Assembly (NCBI GenBank): GCA_022615595.1
Contig: JAKEGI010000099.1
Coordinates: 1 to 5,472, forward strand
Source of the DNA: Bacteroidales bacterium
GTDB lineage: Bacteria; Bacteroidota; Bacteroidia; Bacteroidales; VadinHA17
Reading direction: 5' to 3'
Length of the DNA stretch: 5,472 nt
Position numbers and translations under genes: made by a program. This document shows positions 1 through 5,472 of the stretch, piece after piece. Position 1 is the first letter of the stretch. Every line of letters begins with the position of its first letter. The notes under the pieces are model-generated. The model was not told the DNA's origin. It did not search any database and saw only the letters and a list, made by a program, of their open reading frames with translations.

Positions 1-1174
1 CCTTTTGCTTTGGAATATTGCCGTGGACGTAAAGAATTAGTCCTGCCAGGGTTGTGTATTCATCGCTCTCAGGAAGATCAAGGTCGTACTCCTCATTAAG
101 GTAATCAATGTCGAGGCGTCCGGAGAATACAAACTCGTTCTCATTTAACTGTTTTTCAACGAGGTCGCTTGTGTCATGCTCATCCTCTATGTCGCCCACG
201 ATCTCTTCAAGCACATCTTCAATGGTTATGACACCTGCCGTACCGCCGAACTCATCAACAACAAGAGCGATGCTCTTTTTCTCCTCGGTCAGCAACCTGA
301 GGACCTTGCTGGCCGTCATTGTCTCGGGAACCACAGGAAGCTTTCGCATACGCGATTCTATCTCCAAAGGTTCCCTCAGGATATCCTTCAGGTCATAGTA
401 TCCGGCCATGTTATCAATGTTCTCCCTGAAGAGGAGGATCTTTGAATGGCCTGATTCAATGAATTTATTTCTCAGCTCAGCGGCAGTGCAATCCAAAGGA
501 AGTGCATCAATCTCAGTCCTTGGAACCATGCACTCACGGGCTTTGACAAACGAAAAATCAAGTGCATTCTGAAAAATCCTAAGGCTGTCATTCTCCTCCT
601 CTCTCTCTTCTTCGGTCGCAACCATATCATTGACGAAATGATCAAGATCTACCCTGGTGAAGATCCTGTTCTCCTGCTCTTTAAGCAAGGTCTTCAATCC
701 GAAGAACACCCTTACGAGTATGTTGCTCAGCCAGAGTGAGAATTTACTGAAGGGCAGGAAAAAATAGTAAAATGCTGCTGCGGGCAATGCAAAGAAGCTG
801 AGGAAGATATTTGGATTATGCCTGATAACATACCTGGGAATGAAGTCGGCAAAGACAATAACGATAAGAGCTATGACAATTATCTGAATTAATAAGATCA
901 ATCCGGCCGAGGGTAATATGCCTGTCATGATTTTCTCCAGGAATGATGCTGACAGGATGCTGAAGATGACAGTGACGATGTTCACGCCGGTAATCATTGC
1001 AACAGTGAACTGCCCGGGATTGCGGGTAAAGACATTTATGATGCCTGATCGTTTATGACCTTGTTTGCGGTCAAGCTCCAGCCTGAGTTTGTCTGAAGCA
1101 AAGAATGCCAGCTCCATCGCTGAAAAGAAGGATGCCAGTAAAAGAGCGAAAGCAATGATTATTAGCGGATTCAT
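1..1174 (-). CDS. CNNM/CorC (HlyC)-family membrane protein with CBS pair, C-terminus cut off by the window edge
   Basis: This reading frame starts at an ATG at 1174 and stays open for 391 codons to the left edge, so only the C-terminal end is missing (roughly 30-50 residues, judged from the usual family length). Domains in order: a DUF21/CNNM membrane domain (about residues 1-165) with hydrophobic helices near 3-25, 56-80, 90-112 and 122-158 and the family-like SFFSAMELAF at 15-24; a CBS pair (about 210-330) with MVPR at 216-219 and VVDEFGGTAG at 305-314, followed by EEIVGDIEDEHD at 323-334; then the start of a CorC_HlyC domain (from about 346) with the typical DYLNEEYDLDLP. Family members are linked to Mg2+ or other divalent-cation transport or efflux in the inner membrane; the common label 'hemolysin' is misleading. 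The usual G-E-x-x-P-K element of DUF21 reads A-D-F-I-P-R here (109-114). It starts 9 bp after the stop of the upstream 60-residue gene. Gliding-motility protein GldE belongs to the same superfamily, but nothing here marks this as GldE. Confidence 0.93.
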   Translation of the reverse strand, partial: MNPLIIIAFALLLASFFSAMELAFFASDKLRLELDRKQGHKRSGIINVFTRNPGQFTVAMITGVNIVTVIFSILSASFLEKIMTGILPSAGLILLIQIIVIALIVIVFADFIPRYVIRHNPNIFLSFFALPAAAFYYFFLPFSKFSLWLSNILVRVFFGLKTLLKEQENRIFTRVDLDHFVNDMVATEEEREEENDSLRIFQNALDFSFVKARECMVPRTEIDALPLDCTAAELRNKFIESGHSKILLFRENIDNMAGYYDLKDILREPLEIESRMRKLPVVPETMTASKVLRLLTEEKKSIALVVDEFGGTAGVITIEDVLEEIVGDIEDEHDTSDLVEKQLNENEFVFSGRLDIDYLNEEYDLDLPESDEYTTLAGLILYVHGNIPKQK

Positions 1175-1183
1175 TCCGCAAAG

Positions 1184-1366
1184 TTAGCTATTTTTTCGCT
1201 GGCGGTCACGTATCCATGCCAGTGTGAAGGCTGCTGCCGACATGATAAGGAAGATCCATGCCTTGCCGAAGCCGTTGGTAATCATCTCCCTTACAGTGAT
1301 CACAAGGCAGAGTATACCGAGGGTGATCCAGATTATTTCAATTCCCAGGAGTGCCTTTTTGTTCAT
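1184..1366 (-). CDS. Small two-helix inner-membrane protein, function unknown (60 aa)
   Basis: A 60-residue protein with two predicted transmembrane helices, about residues 5-25 and 35-52, joined by a short polar loop (REMITNGFGK). Positive residues flank both ends (MNKK at the start, RDRQRK at the end), so the positive-inside rule predicts a hairpin with both termini in the cytoplasm. The ATG at 1366 lies inside the 3' end of lptC (29 bp overlap, different frame) and is preceded by an A/T-rich stretch typical of Bacteroidetes starts rather than by a Shine-Dalgarno sequence. The stop is 9 bp before the CNNM gene. Position, hydrophobicity pattern and tight packing support a real gene. I recognise no family with a known function. 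A role as a partner of its neighbours (LptC or the CNNM protein) is conjecture. Confidence 0.75.
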   Translation of the reverse strand: MNKKALLGIEIIWITLGILCLVITVREMITNGFGKAWIFLIMSAAAFTLAWIRDRQRKNS

Positions 1367-1919
1367 TTTTTATATATATGGTTGCACTGACGTTCTTTAT
1401 TTTCCTTTTTGTAAGACGAGGTTCTGATTCGAATCCTGTACCCATAATGATCTGATCCTTTCCGGTGATCCTTACGAACCTGTCAGACCAGACGCTCTCC
1501 CTGGGTTCACTCCAGAACAGCAGCTCAGTTTCAAGAATATCTCCCTCGGTGTTGACTGCCACAACACTGTCGCGCAACTCCCATTGTTCGTCCTTTTCGG
1601 TATAACGTGCATACTTTGATGAGATGCTTGCCTGCGGCTCTGTCTTCTTGTCATAGAAAAGCACGGTAAGCCCTTCCGGAAAGAGCGTATAAGGCTCATC
1701 ACCGCCCGTATACTGGTTAATCAAAGGCGAGCGTACAACGAGGGTGACCTTGCCCGAATCAGAATACATCGTTTCAATGTTTCTGGCTGAGAGGGAGGGA
1801 AGTTCCTTGATCGTAAGTTCTTTCAGTACCTCACTCTTCTTCTCACATGACAAAAGCAAAGCAGTCCCGGTAAGCAGGACTGCTGAAATAAATTTAATAT
1901 ATCTTCTTCTGGCTGTCAC
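1338..1919 (-). CDS. lptC: LPS export system periplasmic protein LptC (predicted lipoprotein)
   Basis: This 193-residue protein matches the LptC family in length and conserved blocks. LptC links the LptB2FG ABC transporter in the inner membrane to LptA and so helps carry lipopolysaccharide across the periplasm. Visible features: a basic N-terminus (TARRRYIK), a hydrophobic segment at about 9-24 and a lipobox LLSC with Cys25. The beta-jellyroll region then shows SDSG at 53-56, FPEGL at 80-84, YARY at 103-106, VNTEGDILETELLFW at 122-136 and GTGFES at 160-165, all in the family's usual order. The start is a GTG at 1919: the frame is closed upstream by the TAG of the TPR gene only two codons earlier, and the next in-frame ATG (residue 51) would delete the signal and part of the domain. 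It follows the TPR gene by 6 bp and its last codons overlap the small membrane gene. Lipid anchoring instead of the E. coli transmembrane anchor is inferred from the lipobox. Confidence 0.93.
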   Translation of the reverse strand: MTARRRYIKFISAVLLTGTALLLSCEKKSEVLKELTIKELPSLSARNIETMYSDSGKVTLVVRSPLINQYTGGDEPYTLFPEGLTVLFYDKKTEPQASISSKYARYTEKDEQWELRDSVVAVNTEGDILETELLFWSEPRESVWSDRFVRITGKDQIIMGTGFESEPRLTKRKIKNVSATIYIKNEQKGTPGN

Positions 1920-1925
1920 CTGCGT

Positions 1926-3278
1926 CTACTCTTTTCTGAATCTGATTGTAGTTGACTCATTGACCCATCCCCCGACCTGGTATGACGCTCCTTCATCAAC
2001 CAGGCTTCTGAAGAACGACTCCTCTTTGGTAGGGAAGAGCCTTGAATAGATTGCTATTCTCTCATCCGCCTGCTCCTTAAGTGTGGGGTCAGTGTTTCGT
2101 GCCCTGATGAGGTAATCAACAACCACCCAGTATACAGTCTGGTTATCGAATGCCTCCCCGATGCGCGCACCGGCATATGACTCGGCAATGATAAAGAGCG
2201 CATTGCCATTTGTATTATCAAGCGAGTAGGCTGTCTTGGCAAAATCACGTGCCGCCGTCTTGTTGTCTGAGGTAAGCTCAAGGGTTGCCAGTTTGGTGAG
2301 AAGAGATGACTTGGTTAAGGGTTCAGTCTCAAGCTCGATGGCTTCAGTAAAATATTTCTTAGCTTCAGTATATTGCTTCCGGGCCATGTTCATCTCTGCC
2401 AGCTGTGTGGCTGTGGCCGAAGACTTCTCAAAATCGTACAGGAATGTTGTCACCTTAAAATATAGTTCCGATTCCTTGCATCCTGCATCGGAAAGGAGGG
2501 TGCTTACCTTTCTCAGCAAGGCAGTGTCTTTAGGATTTGCGTCAACGCCCGTTGTGAATATCTTCTCAAGGTTTTCGCAATTTGCCGCCCCGCTTGACTT
2601 GAAAACAGCGTCAATATTCTTCCTGGCATTAAGATAACGTGCATCATCAGGCCTGGTTGAGAGTTGAGGGTTGATGGCCGTCATGGCTTCAGTATAGGCA
2701 CTGATCACCTCGGGCGACTCAATAACTTTCAGGGAGAAACACTTGGCAGCCACAGCCATGTATAGTGTTGAATAGGTATGATCAAGACTCTGCGGTGAGG
2801 TTCTCACCACCTCTTTAATAAGATCAAATGACTGTTTGGCATAACCCGGGTCATTTCCTCCCAGTTCATAAAGAGCAATTGATTTGCGCAGATTGTTTGC
2901 CGGAGTCTCATTGAAATACTTTGTGCGCTGATCAAGTATCATCATCAGGGTATCTATATAAGCCTTATTGCCTGATTTGCGATAGAAATCCTTAAACATG
3001 GTCTCACCCTTGATGTAGGTGTTTTTTGATGATCCGGGGCACTCGTTGAAAACGGGTCTCCAGAACTGGACTGCCATGTTATAGTCCTTGTTTTCGTAAT
3101 AGGTGGAATAAAGTGATGTATTGCGGAGACATTTCAGACTGTCTTCACCATGTCCGAAGGGGGTGCCTGTTTCAACGCCTTTCTGTGCAGGAGCTGTAAG
3201 AGTAAGCACAGTAAGGAGTGCTCCCGTAAAGATCGTGCTGGCTATTATTTTCATCTCTTTATTAAATAGGTTACTCAT
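1926..3278 (-). CDS. Secreted tetratricopeptide-repeat protein, function unknown
   Basis: A 450-residue protein (from the ATG at 3278) with an N-terminal signal peptide (hydrophobic stretch about 11-29, likely cleavage around APA-Q at 29-32) and a helical body consistent with TPR repeats. The clearest repeats are about 290-316 (A-R-K-Q-Y-T-E-A-K-K-Y-F pattern) and 323-356; more degenerate repeats probably fill 45-260. It ends in a distinct block with VGGWVNESTT at 435-444. TPR proteins are protein-binding scaffolds; the signal peptide places this one in the periplasm or at an envelope membrane. Three starts are possible. The ATG at 3305 would add nine unlikely residues. The ATG at 3278 overlaps the preceding stop (ATGAGTAA), has AAGG six bases upstream and repeats the overlap seen at the previous junction. 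The ATG at 3254 gives a more compact signal peptide (442 aa). I prefer 3278 narrowly. The substrate or partner is unknown. Confidence 0.88.
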   Translation of the reverse strand: MSNLFNKEMKIIASTIFTGALLTVLTLTAPAQKGVETGTPFGHGEDSLKCLRNTSLYSTYYENKDYNMAVQFWRPVFNECPGSSKNTYIKGETMFKDFYRKSGNKAYIDTLMMILDQRTKYFNETPANNLRKSIALYELGGNDPGYAKQSFDLIKEVVRTSPQSLDHTYSTLYMAVAAKCFSLKVIESPEVISAYTEAMTAINPQLSTRPDDARYLNARKNIDAVFKSSGAANCENLEKIFTTGVDANPKDTALLRKVSTLLSDAGCKESELYFKVTTFLYDFEKSSATATQLAEMNMARKQYTEAKKYFTEAIELETEPLTKSSLLTKLATLELTSDNKTAARDFAKTAYSLDNTNGNALFIIAESYAGARIGEAFDNQTVYWVVVDYLIRARNTDPTLKEQADERIAIYSRLFPTKEESFFRSLVDEGASYQVGGWVNESTTIRFRKE

Positions 3279-4554
3279 ATTTTGCCTTGAGGAACCAGAA
3301 GTCAAACAGACTTAAACTGGCTCCGACCGCTATCCTTGTCTCCCTGAAGTAGGTCTCCTCAATACTGCCCTTTCTTGAAAGATCTAAAAAGAGGTTGGCT
3401 CGTGATCTCGATCTTCTCATTGGTATACCTGCTCCAAAAGTTATGCCGTACTCTTTTACCTGTATCCCGTTATAGAGTGAGTAACTCTCACTATAACGGC
3501 ATCCAATGCGGTACTCAATGCGATTAAAGAAACTGTAGTTTGAGTACTTGTCAGGGATATATTCTGCGCCGGCATGAAGCGAAATAGCATCGGTATATGT
3601 GCCGTATGACCCTGGCAAGGATGCTCCAGACCATGCAGAATAGACTATGTCAGCGGCAACGGTGAGCTTCTCAAACTTGTTATACGAAATACCTCCGCGA
3701 ATGGTCCGCGGCAGGATGCTTGTTGTATCAGTCTGGTCGAAGTAGAGGGTGTCAAAAGCCAGACTGGAGCTCTGGAGATTTGAATACCTCATCAGAATAT
3801 CGTCATATCCTGTCTTGAGATTATACTCCGGAGAATAGGTTATGCCAAGGTTGACAGACCTGTTCTCCTTCATAGGAATCATAAACTGTGCAGATGCCTC
3901 ATAGCTGATTCCATTCAGCAGCTGATTCTCCATCTTCCTGGTATTGAAGTAGTTGTTATCAGCCAAAAAGATGAAGTCATTATATCTGTTTATCTCTCCG
4001 AAAACGATAACCATATTTATCCCGGCTGAAAAGTATTTCACCGGACTGAATGCACTACCCAGGAAGAACTTCTGGTAACCACCGATGCCTTTGTGCTGTT
4101 CAAAAATATCTTCATCATCGCCTGACCCACTTTCAATTGTTGATCGTTCGACGATTGTGTAATAGGCATTCGTAAAAGGTACCAGACCGGTTGACACTCC
4201 CCATCCCTTCATGATAGGAAAGCCCATAAGAATATGCCTGAAGTTCATGTTTGAGGAGTAAAAAGTGTTTTCATTATCCTCAAGCTTTACTCCTGCGATG
4301 TCAATACCGAAGTCAAAAATAAAAGAGGCTGTATCAATGGCGCTGTATGATGCCGGTGTAAGGAAATTCAGGGTGGTGTTGCTCCTGATCCCGCTGCTGA
4401 CCCCACCCATTCCCAAAGTCCGTATCGTTCCCTGGAGCTCAAGATTGCCAATGCCATAACGTGCGAATGGTGATGTGACATCAACCTGGCCTGACATTAA
4501 AGCGGACTGGAACGCCACAATGCACAGCAGGAATAACTTTCTGGTTTTATACAT
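3271..4554 (-). CDS. Outer-membrane beta-barrel protein, function unknown
   Basis: A 427-residue protein with a signal peptide (basic MYKTRK, hydrophobic 7-20, likely cleavage near 22-23). After it comes TSPFARYGIG (27-36), a start block I associate with Bacteroidetes outer-membrane proteins, then GMGG (48-51) and a TPAS element (66-69) resembling the N-P-A-S segment near the start of FadL/OmpP1-type barrels. The rest is a run of alternating amphipathic strands rich in Tyr, Phe, Gly and Ser, separated by polar loops (for example the acidic loop SGSGDDED near 142-149). The last strand ends FWFLKAKYE, which resembles the W-F-x-K-x-K-x-E ending of many Bacteroidetes barrels rather than the terminal Phe of proteobacterial ones. 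A FadL-like channel is one reading, but substrate and function cannot be deduced. Its ATG overlaps the coaX stop by 8 bp (ATGTATAA) and its stop overlaps the TPR start, so co-translation with both neighbours is likely. Confidence 0.88.
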   Translation of the reverse strand: MYKTRKLFLLCIVAFQSALMSGQVDVTSPFARYGIGNLELQGTIRTLGMGGVSSGIRSNTTLNFLTPASYSAIDTASFIFDFGIDIAGVKLEDNENTFYSSNMNFRHILMGFPIMKGWGVSTGLVPFTNAYYTIVERSTIESGSGDDEDIFEQHKGIGGYQKFFLGSAFSPVKYFSAGINMVIVFGEINRYNDFIFLADNNYFNTRKMENQLLNGISYEASAQFMIPMKENRSVNLGITYSPEYNLKTGYDDILMRYSNLQSSSLAFDTLYFDQTDTTSILPRTIRGGISYNKFEKLTVAADIVYSAWSGASLPGSYGTYTDAISLHAGAEYIPDKYSNYSFFNRIEYRIGCRYSESYSLYNGIQVKEYGITFGAGIPMRRSRSRANLFLDLSRKGSIEETYFRETRIAVGASLSLFDFWFLKAKYE

Positions 4555-5266
4555 TATAATCCAATAAATAATTTAAACCATCAGTCACCAGATCAGGGTA
4601 AAATGAAATTTTCCTGTCTGCGAATGATGATATTAATTCACCGTCACCTCCAGTGATTGCGACTGTGAGGGTTTTGTGTCTTTCTTCAAACGTGCGAATA
4701 TACTCATTTATTTCAAATACGAGGCCCATGATCACGCCTCCGGTAATTGCATCTTTTGTTGATCTGCCGGGGAACGAAAAACTTCTGCAGGGCTCACCCA
4801 GTGGCAGCCGGCCTGTATATTCGTGGAGAGCCCTGAATCTCATTGAAAGCCCCGGAGAGATGCTTCCTCCCATGTATGTCGCGTCTGCCATAAGATCAAC
4901 AGTAAGAGCACTGCCGGCATCAATCACCAGGAGATTTGCACCGGGATGATGAAGCATCGCACCGACTGCTGCTGCCAGGCGGTCAACACCCAGGGTTTCA
5001 GGCGTCTCGTAGTCTATCATGAAGGGGTATCGAGACTGCCATGTCAGATGATGGACCACCGGGATTGTATCTGACAGGAAGCCGAGAAGAGCAACGGGGT
5101 CAGAGTTGACACTTGAGATTATCGCCCCTTTGACTGATCTGTCACCAAGGAAATTCCGGAGATGAGTTGCGTAATTATCTTTGAGCCGCTCCTTATTAAT
5201 CAGCAACTTACCGTCGTACAGTGCGACCTTGGCAAAGCTGTTTCCGATGTCAATGACGAGGTTCAT
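4547..5266 (-). CDS. coaX: Type III pantothenate kinase
   Basis: This protein phosphorylates pantothenate with ATP, the first step of coenzyme A synthesis, in the cytoplasm. CoaX belongs to the ASKHA fold, needs a monovalent cation and, unlike CoaA, is not feedback-inhibited by CoA. All signature blocks are present: DIGNS at 6-10 (first phosphate-binding motif), the G-x-D-R motif GVDR at 93-96 whose Asp95 fits the family's catalytic base, DAGSALTVD at 116-124 (second phosphate motif, Ser119 in place of the commoner Thr), GGSISPG at 133-139, the ALHEYTGRLP helix at 146-155 and ITGGDG at 204-209. The length of 239 residues is normal and nothing essential is missing. The ATG at 5266 overlaps the stop of the upstream gene (ATGA), and the first motif begins at residue 6 as in homologues, which fixes the start. 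The stop overlaps the start of the outer-membrane protein gene by 8 bp. Confidence 0.96.
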   Translation of the reverse strand: MNLVIDIGNSFAKVALYDGKLLINKERLKDNYATHLRNFLGDRSVKGAIISSVNSDPVALLGFLSDTIPVVHHLTWQSRYPFMIDYETPETLGVDRLAAAVGAMLHHPGANLLVIDAGSALTVDLMADATYMGGSISPGLSMRFRALHEYTGRLPLGEPCRSFSFPGRSTKDAITGGVIMGLVFEINEYIRTFEERHKTLTVAITGGDGELISSFADRKISFYPDLVTDGLNYLLDYNV

Positions 5267-5472
5267 GATTTTTCTGTTGATGTCGGGGCCTGGGCATGGT
5301 ATGAACGGATCTTTTCAAACAGCGCAATGGCCTGAGATACAGATGTAATATCTCGAACTGTAAGGCTGAGCCTGTTATTATTCTGTTTAACACTCATGTG
5401 GCTTTGTTTCCTGTTCACATAATTCATCACAGAGACAAACAGTGAGCTGCGATAGAATTGTGACGAAGGGTC
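5263..5472 (-). CDS. C-terminal fragment of an unrecognised protein upstream of coaX (partial)
   Basis: An open frame of 69 codons runs from the right edge to a TGA at 5263-5265, and the other two minus-strand frames are closed in the same stretch. The TGA overlaps the coaX start codon as ATGA, the classic coupled junction, and this is the main support for a real gene. The visible C-terminus has a likely helix (SLFVSVMNYVNRK), a basic/Asn-rich turn (VKQNNNR), a probable strand (LSLTVRD) and a second helix (VSQAIALFEKIRSYH), then a polar tail (AQAPTSTEKS). There are no membrane segments and no motif I can tie to a family, so no product is proposed. A soluble cytoplasmic protein is the simplest reading. 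The start and most of the gene lie outside the window. Confidence 0.7.
   Translation of the reverse strand, partial: DPSSQFYRSSLFVSVMNYVNRKQSHMSVKQNNNRLSLTVRDITSVSQAIALFEKIRSYHAQAPTSTEKS

Noticed and set aside
108..445. Two overlapping plus-strand open frames of 96 and 89 codons
   Set aside because: They are antisense to the CBS and CorC regions of the CNNM gene, where the minus-strand translation shows strong family motifs.
1179..1186. TAACTTTG on the minus strand, matching the Bacteroidetes -7 promoter element TAnnTTTG, just upstream of the CNNM start
   Set aside because: No TTTG lies about 19 bp further upstream (the four bases there are GTGA), and the element sits only four bases from the ATG, leaving no room for a leader. 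It also overlaps the stop of the preceding gene.
1366..1381. A/T-rich T-run followed by alternating TATATA, resembling a promoter or terminator
   Set aside because: It codes for the I-Y-I-K segment of LptC and forms the A/T-rich leader of the 60-residue gene. There is no G/C-rich hairpin and no paired promoter element.
1472..1702. Minus-strand open frame of 76 codons inside lptC
   Set aside because: It is an alternative frame of lptC with Arg/Ser-rich composition and no recognisable domain, while the lptC frame carries all family blocks.
2236..2637. Plus-strand open frame of 133 codons
   Set aside because: It lies wholly within the TPR gene, whose signal peptide and repeats are clear. The antisense product shows no domain and has a composition typical of a shadow frame.
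3279..3305. Upstream ATG at 3305 as the start of the TPR gene
   Set aside because: It would add nine polar residues ahead of the signal peptide and push the overlap with the barrel gene to 35 bp, out of keeping with the other junctions.

Overview
The window is an ordinary chromosomal stretch from a member of the Bacteroidetes/Bacteroidota, probably of Bacteroidales-like ancestry. This rests on four points: the gene order (type III pantothenate kinase, outer-membrane protein, TPR protein, LptC, small membrane protein, CNNM/CorC protein); an LptC with a lipobox; the outer-membrane protein's N-terminal 'SPFxRYGIG' block and its C-terminal W-F-x-K-x-K-x-E ending; and translation starts that mostly lack a Shine-Dalgarno sequence. 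No closer taxonomic assignment is justified.

Every supported gene lies on the minus strand, so transcription runs from high to low coordinates. In that order they are: the C-terminal end of an unrecognised protein (entering at 5472, ending at 5263); coaX (5266-4547); an outer-membrane beta-barrel protein with a signal peptide (4554-3271); a secreted TPR protein (about 3278-1926); lptC (1919-1338, GTG start); a 60-residue two-helix membrane protein (1366-1184); and a CNNM/CorC-type transporter-like protein (from 1174 off the left edge, C-terminus missing). Junctions overlap by 4, 8, 8 and 29 bp or are separated by only 6 and 9 bp. The block therefore looks like one polycistronic, translationally coupled operon. 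No intergenic gap approaches 300 bases, and I see no promoter, terminator, RNA gene, mobile element, repeat or CRISPR array.

Functionally, coaX supplies the first step of coenzyme A synthesis. The outer-membrane protein, the TPR protein and LptC are all envelope proteins made in series; LptC is the periplasmic part of the lipopolysaccharide transport bridge. The tiny membrane hairpin and the CNNM protein sit in the inner membrane. Physical linkage suggests, but does not prove, that the uncharacterised barrel and TPR proteins take part in building or maintaining the outer membrane. I found no exotic or previously undescribed defence or mobile system. The points most worth following up are these two uncharacterised envelope genes, the in-frame TPR-TAG-lptC junction, and a divergent motif in the CNNM membrane domain.
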